DNA of 64,000 nt from Symbiobacterium sp040797425 (GCF_040797425.1 NZ_JBFNEH010000007.1:29389-93388); one strand, 5' to 3'; positions 8,251 to 16,268 are shown, counted from the stretch's first letter. A program made the numbers and translations. Notes: generated by a model not told the origin, from the letters alone.

Positions 8251-8693
8251 CGCGCCTGTCGGCGGCGGCAGGGAAACCCGAAGGTGCCAAGGGGCCTGTC
8301 AGGCCACGGTTTGCCCATCTGCTGGTGGCTTGGTGCCGGTGGTGTGGTCCATCGGGCGATTCGGGCCGGGCGCCTTGGTCGTAGTCCCTGGCTATGGCCG
8401 GCAGCCGAGTGCCAAGACGGTGCAGGACCGCGCACCCCTGCAAAACGGGCGCCGCATCGACCGCGGCGCCGCTATTGTTTCGGTTCGGCCAGCCGCAGGT
8501 GAGGCGCAACTCTGCCTTTCGAGAGGAAGAGCCCCTCACTTCGGCGCCCCGGCTTGTCTCCATCCTGGCCGAAGGGACTAAACGCTGTAAGCTATTCGGT
8601 GCTTTCAGAAGCGGGCACCCAAGGCGGATGGCGACTATGTGATTCACTCAAGTATGCTCGAACCAGAACTTCTGCAGGGAGGTGCACTTCTTC
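8251..8693 (+). other. Non-coding leader region before the dicarboxylate carrier, with stable hairpins
   Basis: About 440 bases without a supported gene. It contains a perfect 8-bp hairpin (8448-8455 with 8463-8470) followed by gctattgttt. It then has a longer imperfect stem, with 8499-8504 pairing with 8534-8539 and enclosing a CTCT/AGAG helix and a UUCG-capped loop. The second structure looks like a folded RNA domain. I could not match it to a riboswitch class I know. The GGGAGG ribosome site of the carrier gene is at its end. Confidence 0.4.
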
Positions 8694-10013
8694 TTGGTTT
8701 GGGTTCAACTACTCGTCGTACTAGTCTTCCTGTTCCTGGGTGTCCGCCTTGGCAGCGCCGGCATCGGCCTGGCCAGCGGCGTCGGCCTCGCTGTACTCGT
8801 CTTCGTTTTCAAGCTGGAACCGACTTCGCCCCCGATCGACGTCATGCTCATGATCCTGGCAGTCGTCTGCGCCGCGGCCGCCATGCAGGCGGCAGGCGGC
8901 CTGGACTACCTGGTCAAGCTGGCCGAACGGCTCCTGCGGAGCAACCCGAAGTACATCACGTTCCTCGGCCCCATCGTGACCTACACGTTCACGTTCTTCG
9001 CCGGTACCGGCCACGTGGCCTACTCCGTGCTGCCGGTTATCGCTGAGGTGGCCCGTGAAACCAAGATCCGCCCGGAGCGTCCGCTCTCGATCTCGGTTAT
9101 CGCCTCGCAGTTCGCGATCACCGGCGGCCCGATCTCGGCGGCCATGGTGGCCATGCTGGGTCTGACCGAGAGCATGGGCATGACGCTGCCCAAGCTGATG
9201 CTGATCACCGCCCCGTCCACCTTCCTCGCCTGCATGATTACGGCTTTCATCTGTAACTTCATGGGCAAGGAGCTGGAGGACGATCCCGAGTACCAGCGGC
9301 GTGTCAAGGAGGGCCTGATTCCGCCGGTTCGGCCGAAGTCCCTCGAGGAGCTCAAGGCGTACAAGCCCGAGCCCGGCGCCATTCCTTCGGTTATCATCTT
9401 CCTGGTCGCCGCCGTACTGATCGTCGTTCTGGGCGCCGTCCCGTCGCTGCGGCCGACCTTCGCCAGCGGCTCGTCCCTGCAGATGTGGCACGCCATCTGT
9501 ATCGTGATGCTGGTGGCCGCCACGGTCATCCTGTGGGTCTGCAAGTGCGATCCCGGCCAGATCGTGAAGGGTTCGGTCTTCCAGGCCGGCGCCAACGCCC
9601 TGATCTGCATCTTCGGCATCGCCTGGGCCGGCGACACCTGGTTCAACGGCAATCAGGCCGTGATCACCGAGCAGCTGGGCACCGTCGTCCAGTCCGCCCC
9701 GTGGCTCCTGGCCGTCGTGCTGTTCTTCTTCTCGGTGCTGGTCAACTCCCAGGCCGCGACCACCCGGGCGATCATGCCGCTGGGCCTCGCCCTGGGTATC
9801 CCGGTGCCCTTCCTGGCGGCCATGTTCCCCGCCGTGAACGGCTACTTCTTCCTGCCGAACTACGGCCCGATCATCGCCGCCATCAACTTCGACTCCACGG
9901 GCACCACCCGCATCGGCAAGTACGTGCTGAACCACAGCTTCATGATCCCCGGTCTGATCGCCATGGTGCTCAGTGTGGTCTTTGGCTTCATCATGCAGGC
10001 CATCGTCTTCTAG
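8694..10013 (+). CDS. Anaerobic C4-dicarboxylate transporter, DcuA/DcuB family
   Basis: A polytopic membrane protein of about 439 residues with the DcuA/B pattern over its whole length. It has an N-terminal PTSPPIDVMLMILAVVCAAA segment, the AGGLDYLVKLAERLLR and NPKYITFLGPIVTYTFTFFA signatures, AGTGHVAYSVLPVIAEVARE, and the C-terminal STGTTRIGKYVLNHSFMIPG. Family members exchange fumarate, malate or aspartate for succinate across the cytoplasmic membrane during anaerobic growth. The TTG at 8694 was preferred because GGGAGG at 8678-8683 gives 10 bases spacing and the product then starts like E. coli DcuA; the GTG at 8682 overlaps that ribosome site. It is a single-gene unit, ended by a strong terminator. 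Confidence 0.92.
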   Translation: MVWVQLLVVLVFLFLGVRLGSAGIGLASGVGLAVLVFVFKLEPTSPPIDVMLMILAVVCAAAAMQAAGGLDYLVKLAERLLRSNPKYITFLGPIVTYTFTFFAGTGHVAYSVLPVIAEVARETKIRPERPLSISVIASQFAITGGPISAAMVAMLGLTESMGMTLPKLMLITAPSTFLACMITAFICNFMGKELEDDPEYQRRVKEGLIPPVRPKSLEELKAYKPEPGAIPSVIIFLVAAVLIVVLGAVPSLRPTFASGSSLQMWHAICIVMLVAATVILWVCKCDPGQIVKGSVFQAGANALICIFGIAWAGDTWFNGNQAVITEQLGTVVQSAPWLLAVVLFFFSVLVNSQAATTRAIMPLGLALGIPVPFLAAMFPAVNGYFFLPNYGPIIAAINFDSTGTTRIGKYVLNHSFMIPGLIAMVLSVVFGFIMQAIVF

Positions 10014-10027
10014 CACGGTGCACGTTG

Positions 10028-10062
10028 CCGGCCCTTCCCGCCATGGGAGGGGCCGGTTCTGT
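10028..10062 (+). terminator. Terminator after the Dcu carrier
   Basis: A 12-bp stem with one G-T wobble (10028-10039 with 10045-10056), 5-base loop and tail ttctgtgtt. It separates the carrier from the ABC/sigma cluster. Confidence 0.8.
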
Positions 10063-10168
10063 GTTCCGCAACCTGAGCTTTCCGGAGTGCGGCAGCCCTG
10101 ATGCACGTTTTCCCTTCTGCCAGTGAACTTTTCGCCCCCCGCAGGCGTCGGACCGGCAGGTGATGCAG

Positions 10169-11086
10169 ATGAACAGAGGACCTTTCCTCGAAATGCAGCA
10201 TGTTGCAAAGGCCTTCGGCGGGCGGCGGGTGCTTACCGACCTCAGCCTGGCCGTCGGCCAGGGCGAGATTGTGGGCTTCATCGGCCCCAACGGCTCGGGC
10301 AAGACGACCACCGTGCGCCTGCTCACCGGCGTGATCAACCCCGATGCCGGCATCATCTCCGTGGGCGGTTACGACCCGCGGTGCGACGGCGAGGCGGTGC
10401 GCCGCATGGCCGGGGTGCTCACCGAGTCGGCGGGGCTTTATCCGAACCTCACCGGCCGGCAGAACCTGCAGTTCTTCGCCGACCTGTACGGGGTGGGTGA
10501 ACCCGGGCGGGTCGACGCCCTGTTGGAGCAGTTCGGCCTGGCGGATGCGGGCGACCACAGGGTGGGCACCTACTCCACGGGCATGAGGAAGCGCCTGGGG
10601 CTTGCCAGGGCACTGCTGCACCGGCCCCGGGTGCTCTTCCTGGACGAGCCCACCAACGGCCTCGACCCGGAGGGCATCCGGATGGTCCTCGGCTACATCC
10701 GGGAGCTGAACGCGCGGGAAGGTACCACCGTGATGATCTGCTCCCACCTGCTCAGCCAGCTGGAGCAGGTCTGCCACCGCTACTTGTTCCTCCAGGGGGG
10801 CAGGGTGGTGGAGCACGGCACCCTCGCCGAGCTGGAGGCCCGGTACTTCCCCACCGTCACCCTCGAGGTGGAGACGGACCTCACGCTCGGGGAGAGTCAC
10901 TACCACGGCATCCCGGCGCGGCAGGTCGGGCCGGGGCGCATCGCCTTCACCCTGCCCGGTCGGGGCGACGTGCCGCTCCTGCTGCGCCGCCTCGCCCAGG
11001 AAGCGGCCGTCTACAGTGCGGTGCCGGTGCACCGCGACCTGGAGGCGCTCTACTTCAAGATCAGGGAGGGTACGGCGCATGAATAG
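10169..11086 (+). CDS. ABC transporter ATP-binding protein (YxlF-like)
   Basis: About 305 residues. A complete nucleotide-binding domain is present: Walker A GPNGSGKTT, signature YSTGMRKRLGLARALLH, Walker B VLFLDEPTNGLDPEG, and switch histidine in ICSHLLSQ. The C-terminal 80 residues are the usual DrrA/NatA-type extension. The ATG at 10169 fits AGGTGA 5 bases upstream; ATG and GTG codons just before it overlap that site. The stop overlaps the next gene by 8 bases. Together with the permease, the sigma factor and two small membrane proteins it resembles the Bacillus sigY operon, where YxlF-YxlG is the ABC pair. The substrate is unknown. Confidence 0.88.
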   Translation: MNRGPFLEMQHVAKAFGGRRVLTDLSLAVGQGEIVGFIGPNGSGKTTTVRLLTGVINPDAGIISVGGYDPRCDGEAVRRMAGVLTESAGLYPNLTGRQNLQFFADLYGVGEPGRVDALLEQFGLADAGDHRVGTYSTGMRKRLGLARALLHRPRVLFLDEPTNGLDPEGIRMVLGYIRELNAREGTTVMICSHLLSQLEQVCHRYLFLQGGRVVEHGTLAELEARYFPTVTLEVETDLTLGESHYHGIPARQVGPGRIAFTLPGRGDVPLLLRRLAQEAAVYSAVPVHRDLEALYFKIREGTAHE

Positions 11087-11915
11087 GAGGGCTGTGGTCG
11101 CCATCGCCCGGAAGGATGTCCGCGCCATCACCGCCAACCTGCAGGTGTGGCTGCCGATGCTGATCGTGCCGCTGCTCTTGGGGATTGGCCTCCCCCTGGG
11201 GCTGGTCCTGGCCTTCCGCTTCGGGGTGGACAAGCTATCGCCTGGGGACGCGGCGACCATGCTGCAGTGGGCGGAGAAGCTCCCGGCCGGCGAGCTGGGG
11301 GCCGTGCTCACATCCCTCACCGGGCTGGACCAGAAGCTGATCTACCTCACGGCCAACTACATGCTGGCCCCGTTCTTCCTGATGATCCCGCTGATGGCCG
11401 CCTCGGTCATCTCCGCCGACTCCTTCGCCGGGGAGAAGGAGCGGGGCACGCTGGAGGCGCTGCTCTTCGCCCCGGTGGACGTGCTGTCGCTGTTCGCAGG
11501 CAAGGTGCTGGCGGCGTTCGGGCCGGCGATGGCGCTGTCGCTGGGCACCTTCGGCCTCTGCGCCCTGGCGCTCAACGTGGCCGCGTGGCCGCTCTTCCAC
11601 CGGATCTTCTTTCCGCAGCTCAACTGGCTGCCGCTGATGCTCCTGGTGAGCCCCGCCGTGGCCCTGATGGCCGTCCTGATCAACGTGTTTGTGAGCGCGC
11701 GGGTGGCCACCTTCCAGGCCGCCTACCAGATGGGCGGCATGGTGGTGCTGCCCGTGTTGCTCCTGGTGGTGGGGCAGGCGACCGGCGTGCTCGTGATGAG
11801 CGGCTTGGTGGTGACCCTGGTGGGACTGGTGGTGGCCGCCGTCGACCTCGTGCTGCTCTGGCAGGTGCTCCGCCACCTGAACCGGAACCAGCTCTTCGAG
11901 AGCCAGGTCCGCTGA
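11079..11915 (+). CDS. ABC-2 type permease (YxlG-like)
   Basis: A protein of 278 residues with about six membrane helices: MLIVPLLLGIGLPLGLVLAF, the segment near 100, MALSLGTFGLCALALNVAAW, LPLMLLVSPAVALMAVLI, VVLPVLLLVVGQATG and the last helix LVVTLVGLVVAAVDLVLL. The loop SFAGEKERGTLEALLFAPV is the hallmark of ABC-2/NatB permeases and contacts the ATPase. ATG 11079 lies inside the end of the ATPase gene with TCAGGGAGGG 8 bases upstream, so translation is coupled. It should form the channel of the exporter; no substrate can be inferred. Confidence 0.88.
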   Translation: MNRRAVVAIARKDVRAITANLQVWLPMLIVPLLLGIGLPLGLVLAFRFGVDKLSPGDAATMLQWAEKLPAGELGAVLTSLTGLDQKLIYLTANYMLAPFFLMIPLMAASVISADSFAGEKERGTLEALLFAPVDVLSLFAGKVLAAFGPAMALSLGTFGLCALALNVAAWPLFHRIFFPQLNWLPLMLLVSPAVALMAVLINVFVSARVATFQAAYQMGGMVVLPVLLLVVGQATGVLVMSGLVVTLVGLVVAAVDLVLLWQVLRHLNRNQLFESQVR

Positions 11916-11953
11916 AGACGGCTCAACTTCCCCAGACCGGCAGGTGATGGCCC

Positions 11954-12475
11954 ATGGACGACCCCGAGCTCATCCGGCAGGCGCAGCGCGGCGACCAGGT
12001 CGCCCTCGCCCGCCTGCTGCAGCAGCACTACCTGCCGGTGAAGAAGTACCTCGTCACCATCACCTTTGACCGCAACCTCGCCGAGGACCTCACCCAGGAG
12101 ACCATGATCCGGGCGATCGAGCGCATCGGCCAGTTCCAGGGGCGCGCCGCGTTCAGCACATGGCTTTGCAGCATCGCCACCCGCCAGTACCTGGACTGGC
12201 TCAGGCGGCAGAAGCGGGAGCGAAGGCTGACGGAGCGGGCGGCGGAGGAGGGTCTGCACGGGCGGCAGGAGCCGGCGCCCGAGGTGCAGAGCGTCGTGGC
12301 CGCACTGCAGGCCCTGCCCCGGGAGGTTGCGCTCTGCGTGGTGCTGAAGCACTACTACGGCTACACCTACGAGGAGATTGCCGAGTGGATGGACATCCCG
12401 GTGGGCACGGTGAAGTCGCGCATCTTCAACGCCGTGCGAGCCTTGCGAAAGGGGCTGGAGCAGGATGGGGCATGA
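11954..12475 (+). CDS. sigY: ECF-type RNA polymerase sigma factor, SigY-like
   Basis: A 173-residue group IV sigma-70 factor. Region 2 is seen as NLAEDLTQETMIRAIERIGQ and AAFSTWLCSIATRQYLDWLR; region 4 as VVLKHYYGYTYEEIAEWMDI and VGTVKSRIFNAVRALRKGL. It is assigned to the SigY group mainly from context: it is followed by YxlC- and YxlD-like membrane proteins and preceded by an ABC exporter. In Bacillus these membrane proteins hold SigY inactive. The ATG at 11954 follows AGGTGATGGCCC, nearly the same leader as at the ATPase gene. The stop overlaps the next start by 11 bases. Confidence 0.85.
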   Translation: MDDPELIRQAQRGDQVALARLLQQHYLPVKKYLVTITFDRNLAEDLTQETMIRAIERIGQFQGRAAFSTWLCSIATRQYLDWLRRQKRERRLTERAAEEGLHGRQEPAPEVQSVVAALQALPREVALCVVLKHYYGYTYEEIAEWMDIPVGTVKSRIFNAVRALRKGLEQDGA

Positions 12476-12797
12476 CGGCAATCAGGCGGAGGAGGCGTGG
12501 GAGAGGGCGCTGCGAGAGAGCCTCGACGGCCTCGCCGGGCCGGTGGACCGGGAGAGCCCGCCCGAGCTGGGTGCGCTCCTGCTGCTGGTCGGCGACGTGC
12601 AGCGGGCCCAGCGGCAGGCGCTGCAGCGGGACCTCCTGCGCTTCCTGGCTGCGGCGGCGCTGATCGTCGCCGCCGGGCTGTGGGCGCTGGCGCGGTTCCC
12701 GCTCTACTACCTCGCAGCCCAGGGAGCGATGGCCGTGGCGCTGGCGGCCGGGGCTGCGCTGTGGCAGGCGGATGGGAGGAGGACCCGTCATGAATGA
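12465..12797 (+). CDS. YxlC-like putative anti-sigma membrane protein
   Basis: A 110-residue protein with a charged N-terminal half (about 64 residues, cytoplasmic) and two hydrophobic helices in the C-terminal half (FLAAAALIVAAGLWALARF and LAAQGAMAVALAAGAALW). This matches the layout of YxlC (DUF5345), part of the membrane anti-sigma complex for SigY. It starts at ATG 12465 within the end of the sigma gene, with GGAG 5 bases upstream, so it is co-translated with its likely target, as is usual for sigma / anti-sigma pairs. Direct sequence identity to YxlC was not measured; the call rests on layout and neighbours. Confidence 0.65.
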   Translation: MGHDGNQAEEAWERALRESLDGLAGPVDRESPPELGALLLLVGDVQRAQRQALQRDLLRFLAAAALIVAAGLWALARFPLYYLAAQGAMAVALAAGAALWQADGRRTRHE

Positions 12798-12987
12798 GGC
12801 CGCACAGCTTCGCTGGTGGGCCTGGGTGCTGATCGCCCTCCTTCTGGGCACCCAGGGGGTCTGCCTCTTCCTGGACAGCCGCCGGCGGGGGGCGCGAGCC
12901 TGGTTCTGGGGCCTGCTGGGTCTGGTCCACTTCCCGATGTCGAGCCTGGTCTACTGGCTGCTGGTGGTTCGGCCGAAGCGGCGGTAG
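12790..12987 (+). CDS. YxlD-like small membrane protein, likely sigma-Y negative regulator subunit
   Basis: A 65-residue protein with two membrane helices (WWAWVLIALLLGTQGVCLFL and a second around GLLGLVHFPMSSLVYWLLVV) joined by a short basic loop (DSRRRGARAW) and ending in RPKRR. Bacillus YxlD has this layout and acts with YxlC against SigY. The ATG at 12790 overlaps the YxlC-like stop and has GGGAGGAGG 6 bases upstream; an in-frame ATG six codons earlier contains that site. It is the last gene of the unit. A YxlE equivalent was not found. Confidence 0.62.
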   Translation: MNEAAQLRWWAWVLIALLLGTQGVCLFLDSRRRGARAWFWGLLGLVHFPMSSLVYWLLVVRPKRR

Positions 12988-13114
12988 GGCGCCGTTCTGG
13001 GGCGGTCGGCCCGGGGGGATACTCCTCTCCTGGGCGCTGCCCTTTTCGCGCCGGGAGACAAAAGGTAGAATAGGCTCGGTGCGTCGTGATGACGAATATT
13101 GGAGGGTATGTTAG

Positions 13115-14389
13115 TTGAACATTTGGGAGCAACTCTTGCCCGACTGTCCGGCATCTATTGCGGCAGCGGCCTCCGCCGCCCTCGAGCGCGTCCGGCCCCT
13201 GTGGGCGCAGGTGGACGACCTGGTGCTGCGCAACCAGGCCCGGGTGCTGTCCGCCTTCCAGGAAGCAGGCGTCTCCGAGGTCCACTTCGCCGCCTCCACG
13301 GGTTACGGCTATAACGACATCGGCCGGGAGAAGCTGGACGAGGTCTTCGCCCGGGCGTTCGGCGCCGAGGCCGGACTGGTGCGCATCCAGTTCGCCTCGG
13401 GCACCCACACCATCGCCACGGGCCTGTTCGCCGTCCTGCGGCCGGGCGACCGGCTGATCGCCGCTGCGGGCGCCCCCTACGACACCCTGCGGCAGGTAAT
13501 CCACGGCGCCCCCGGCTGCCTCACTGAGTGGGGCGTGCGCTACGAGGAAGTGCCCCTCAGGCCCGACCTCACCGTGGACCTGGAAGGGGTCGCACGGGCG
13601 GTCCGACGGCCCGACGCACGCTGCCTCCTGATCCAGCGCTCCCGGGGCTACTCGCTCCGGGCGCCCCTCACCGTGGCCGAGATCGGGGCGATCATCCGCG
13701 TGGCCAAGGAAGCCAACCCGGACGTGACGGTACTGGTGGACAACTGCTATGGCGAGTTCGTCGAGGCGCAGGAGCCGCCCCACGTGGGAGCGGACCTCAC
13801 CTGTGGCTCGCTCATCAAGAACCCCGGCGGCGGCATCGCCCCCACCGGCGGTTACATCGTGGGCCGGGCCGACCTGGTGGAGCGGGCCGCGGCGCAGCTA
13901 TTCGCTCCGGGCATCGGCCCCGAGGTCGGGGCCAACGCGGGGGCCAACCGGCTGCTCTTCCAGGGGCTCTTCCTCGCCCCGCACGTGACGGGCGAGGCCC
14001 TGCGGGGCGCGCAGTTCACGGCAGCCTTCTTCGCCCACCTGGGCTTTGCCGTGCGGCCCGCCTTCGACGAGCCCCGTTCCGACCTGGTGCAGGCGGTGGA
14101 GCTCGGCTCGCCCGAGGGGCTGGAGGCCTTCTGCCAGGCAGTGCAGAAGGCCAGCCCGGTGGACGCCCACGTGCGGCCCGAGCCGTGGGCCATGCCCGGC
14201 TACAGCGACCCGGTGATCATGGCGGCCGGCACCTTCGTGCAGGGATCGTCCATCGAACTCTCCGCCGACGGGCCGATGCGGCCGCCATACGTCGCCTACT
14301 TCCAGGGCGGGCTGACGCGCGAGCACGTGATGCTTGCGGCCCTGCGCGCTGCGAACGAACTGGCTGCCGCGGGCGTCCTTAAGGTGTAG
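13115..14389 (+). CDS. ynbB: PLP-dependent methionine gamma-lyase-family protein (YnbB / aluminium resistance protein family)
   Basis: A protein of 424 residues of the fold-type I PLP family annotated as aluminium resistance protein or methionine gamma-lyase family. Motifs are FAASTGYGYNDIGREKLDEV, QFASGTHTIATGLFAVLRPG, the aspartate in LVDNCYGEFVE, and the PLP lysine in CGSLIKNPGGG. The substrate is not established for this family; carbon-sulfur lyase activity on methionine or cystathionine is a guess from fold. In Bacillus ynbB lies close to spoVK and glnR, in keeping with the Bacillus-like neighbourhood here. The start is TTG 13115 with GGAGGG about 10 bases upstream. Confidence 0.88.
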   Translation: MNIWEQLLPDCPASIAAAASAALERVRPLWAQVDDLVLRNQARVLSAFQEAGVSEVHFAASTGYGYNDIGREKLDEVFARAFGAEAGLVRIQFASGTHTIATGLFAVLRPGDRLIAAAGAPYDTLRQVIHGAPGCLTEWGVRYEEVPLRPDLTVDLEGVARAVRRPDARCLLIQRSRGYSLRAPLTVAEIGAIIRVAKEANPDVTVLVDNCYGEFVEAQEPPHVGADLTCGSLIKNPGGGIAPTGGYIVGRADLVERAAAQLFAPGIGPEVGANAGANRLLFQGLFLAPHVTGEALRGAQFTAAFFAHLGFAVRPAFDEPRSDLVQAVELGSPEGLEAFCQAVQKASPVDAHVRPEPWAMPGYSDPVIMAAGTFVQGSSIELSADGPMRPPYVAYFQGGLTREHVMLAALRAANELAAAGVLKV

Positions 14390-14422
14390 GCACCTGGTGC
14401 GCCTTGCGGAAGGAGTGGTCGG

Positions 14423-14908
14423 GTGGGCTTTCAGTGGATCGCCTTCTTCATCGCACTGGCGGTGATGCTGGTCGGGATCGCGGGCACGCTCATCCCTGCC
14501 CTCCCCGGGCTGCCCCTGATCTTCCTGGCCATGCTGGTCTACGGGGTGGTGGAGGGGTTCCAGGCGATGACCCCGGGCTTTCTGATCGTGGCCCTGGCGG
14601 TGGTGGTGGCCACGCAGGTGGCCGAGCACTACGCACGGGCGTGGGGGGCCAGGCGCTTCGGCTCGGGCCGGGCCGGCGCCTGGGGTGCCGTGATCGGGTC
14701 GCTGGTGGGCCTCTTCTTCATGCCCCTGGGCCTCGTGCTGGGGCCCTTCCTCGGCGCCGCCCTGTTCGAACTGGCAGCCGGCCGCTCGGGCCGGGAGGCG
14801 TTGCGGGCCGGCGTGGGCGGCCTCGTGGGAGTGCTGGGCTCGGTGGTCGTCAACCTGGTGGTGGCACTTGGGCTGACGGGGGCCTTCGTCTTCAAAGTAC
14901 TCGTGTAG
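14423..14908 (+). CDS. DUF456 family membrane protein
   Basis: A 161-residue protein with about five hydrophobic helices and the repeated Gly-rich pattern of DUF456: GIAGTLIPALPGLPLIFLAM, then the loop AEHYARAWGARRFGSGRAGA, GSLVGLFFMPLGLVLGPFLG and ELAAGRSGREALRAGVGGLV. Function is unknown; members are small integral membrane proteins. It starts at GTG 14423 with AAGGAG 8 bases upstream, 33 bases after the ynbB-like gene, so probably co-transcribed. It ends at TAG 14906, followed by the bidirectional hairpin shared with lexA. Confidence 0.85.
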   Translation: MGFQWIAFFIALAVMLVGIAGTLIPALPGLPLIFLAMLVYGVVEGFQAMTPGFLIVALAVVVATQVAEHYARAWGARRFGSGRAGAWGAVIGSLVGLFFMPLGLVLGPFLGAALFELAAGRSGREALRAGVGGLVGVLGSVVVNLVVALGLTGAFVFKVLV

Positions 14909-14995
14909 CGCAGGGGGCGACCCGCACGGCCCGGGTCTGCGGCCGTGCTGCGGGAGCCGCCCCGGGGCAGGCACCCATCCGAACAGACCGAGAGG

Positions 14996-15037
14996 CAAAA
15001 ACAGGGCCCGGGTGGAAGCCGACGCTCCCACCGGGCC
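14996..15037 (-). terminator. Terminator of lexA (also usable from the other side)
   Basis: A 10-bp stem with a single bulge (15005-15015 with 15027-15037). On the minus strand it is followed by TGTTTTTG (plus-strand aaaaac at 14997-15002), a good U-tract for lexA transcripts. Plus-strand transcripts from the DUF456 gene meet only gatttgctt. Confidence 0.75.
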
Positions 15038-15073
15038 GATTTGCTTCCCACTCCGTAGAGCCATTCCGGCGCG

Positions 15074-15691
15074 TTAGTCCATCCGCCGAACCAGGCCGAC
15101 CACCTTGCCGAGCACCTGACAGTCGGGCACGATGATCGGGTCCATGAACCGATTCTCGGGCTGCAGCCGGATGTGGTCCTGCTCCTTGAAGAAGCGCTTG
15201 ACCGTGGCCTCGTCTTCGATCAGCGCAACGACGATATCGCCGTTGTTGGCGTGCTGCTGGCGCTTGACCAGCACCAGATCGCCGTCCAGAATGCCTGCCT
15301 CCACCATGGAGTCGCCCTGAACCGTCAGGAAGAAGAGCTCCGACTCGTCTGCCCGCACGAAATCGGCCGGCAGCGGGAAGTGTTCTTCAATGTTCTCCTG
15401 GGCCAGGATGGGCTGCCCGGCCGTGACGCGGCCCACCACGGGGACCGCGATGGTGCGGCGAAGCTGGGTGGTGCTCCCGTCCAGCACCTCGATCGCCCGG
15501 GGCTTCGTGGGATCGCGGCGGATATAGCCCTTCTCCTCCAGCCGGGTCATGTGCCCGTGGACGGTGGAACTGGAGCTGAGACCCAGGGCCTCGCCAATCT
15601 CCCTTACCGACGGCGGATAGCCCTTGGTGCGAATCTCATCCTTGATGAACTGCAGGATCTGGCGCTGTCGCTCCGTCAAGGCTTCCGGCAT
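15074..15691 (-). CDS. lexA: LexA repressor, SOS regulator
   Basis: A 205-residue protein. The N-terminal winged helix (residues 1-70) has the family sequence TERQRQILQFIKDEI, YPPSVREIGEALGL and STVHGHMTRLEEKGYIRRD. The self-cleavage domain shows the scissile Ala91-Gly92 in GRVTAGQP, the catalytic Ser128 in QGDSMVEAGI and Lys165 in EATVKRFF. It represses SOS genes and cuts itself when stimulated by RecA filaments. The ATG at 15691 has AGGAGGTGT 7 bases upstream. Three LexA-box-like sites lie in the divergent region with the yneA-like gene, indicating autoregulation. Confidence 0.97.
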   Translation of the reverse strand: MPEALTERQRQILQFIKDEIRTKGYPPSVREIGEALGLSSSSTVHGHMTRLEEKGYIRRDPTKPRAIEVLDGSTTQLRRTIAVPVVGRVTAGQPILAQENIEEHFPLPADFVRADESELFFLTVQGDSMVEAGILDGDLVLVKRQQHANNGDIVVALIEDEATVKRFFKEQDHIRLQPENRFMDPIIVPDCQVLGKVVGLVRRMD

Positions 15692-15805
15692 GCAGCGACA
15701 CCTCCTGAACCGGGGCCGGGACCGCGGATTCACATGCATGGCCCCGCCCTGTCGTTCCGGCACACGGTCCGGTTGGCTAGATTGTACCACATGGCGGGCC
15801 GTCTG

Positions 15806-15819
15806 CAAACACCTGTTCG
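15806..15819. promoter_or_regulatory. LexA box 1
   Basis: On the minus strand it reads CGAACAGGTGTTTG, one mismatch from the Gram-positive LexA box CGAAC-N4-GTTCG. It is the site nearest to lexA, 115 bases before its start, and probably serves autoregulation. Confidence 0.8.
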
Positions 15820-15844
15820 AAAAAATGCGCGCAAGGGGTTGACC

Positions 15845-15858
15845 AGAACATCCATTCG
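15845..15858. promoter_or_regulatory. LexA box 2 (weak)
   Basis: AGAACATCCATTCG keeps the GAAC and TTCG arms but has two mismatches to CGAAC-N4-GTTCG. It lies between the two better sites, with centres 39 and 28 bases away. Confidence 0.5.
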
Positions 15859-15872
15859 TGATACGCTGTATG

Positions 15873-15886
15873 CGAACACAGGTTCC
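15873..15886. promoter_or_regulatory. LexA box 3
   Basis: CGAACACAGGTTCC matches CGAAC-N4-GTTCG at 9 of 10 defined positions. It lies 41 bases before the start of the yneA-like gene, where bound LexA would block its transcription. Confidence 0.8.
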
Positions 15887-15926
15887 GGGACTACCGGCGA
15901 TCTGTTCGGGTGAGGGAGGGTTCTCC

Positions 15927-16268
15927 ATGGCTGCGATTGCCCTGCAACCCCGGTATCGGAGGGTGCGGCGGCGCACTCCGAAGGCCGTGCGCCGGGCGCG
16001 GACGCTGGCGGTGCTGTTCACGCTCACGCTGGCCGCTGCCGTACTGCTGTTCCCCCGGCTCGTCCACACGGGCGCGCATGAACCGCCGGCAGGCGTCCAC
16101 TACACCGTGGTTCAGGGAGACACGCTGTGGGGTATCGCCACCGCCTACGCAGGCGACCGCGATGTTCGGGAAGTGGTCTACCTGATCCGGCGGCTGAACG
16201 GCCTGCCGTCGGCCGAGATCCACCCGGGACAGGTCCTGTTCGTTCCCACTGAACCGGCCGGGCGCTGA
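15927..16268 (+). CDS. yneA: YneA-like SOS cell-division suppressor (TM helix plus LysM)
   Basis: A 113-residue protein with a basic N-terminus (RYRRVRRRTPKAVRRAR), one membrane helix (TLAVLFTLTLAAAVLLFPRL, residues about 33-52) and an extracytoplasmic LysM domain (VHYTVVQGDTLWGIATAYAG to IHPGQVLFVPTE). This is the architecture of Bacillus YneA, which halts division during the SOS response. Its place divergent from lexA and behind LexA boxes supports the call. The ATG at 15927 has GAGGGAGGG 6 bases upstream. It is followed after 13 bases by an unknown gene, likely in the same operon. Confidence 0.85.
   Translation: MAAIALQPRYRRVRRRTPKAVRRARTLAVLFTLTLAAAVLLFPRLVHTGAHEPPAGVHYTVVQGDTLWGIATAYAGDRDVREVVYLIRRLNGLPSAEIHPGQVLFVPTEPAGR

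Noticed and set aside
8721..10208. Minus-strand open frame of 495 codons
   Set aside because: Antisense to the Dcu carrier; His/Gln/Asp-rich shadow of hydrophobic codons.
11235..11876. Minus-strand frame with very high His/Gln content, at first sight a metal-binding protein
   Set aside because: It is the exact complement of the ABC permease helices; His/Gln runs arise from Val/Leu codons read backwards.
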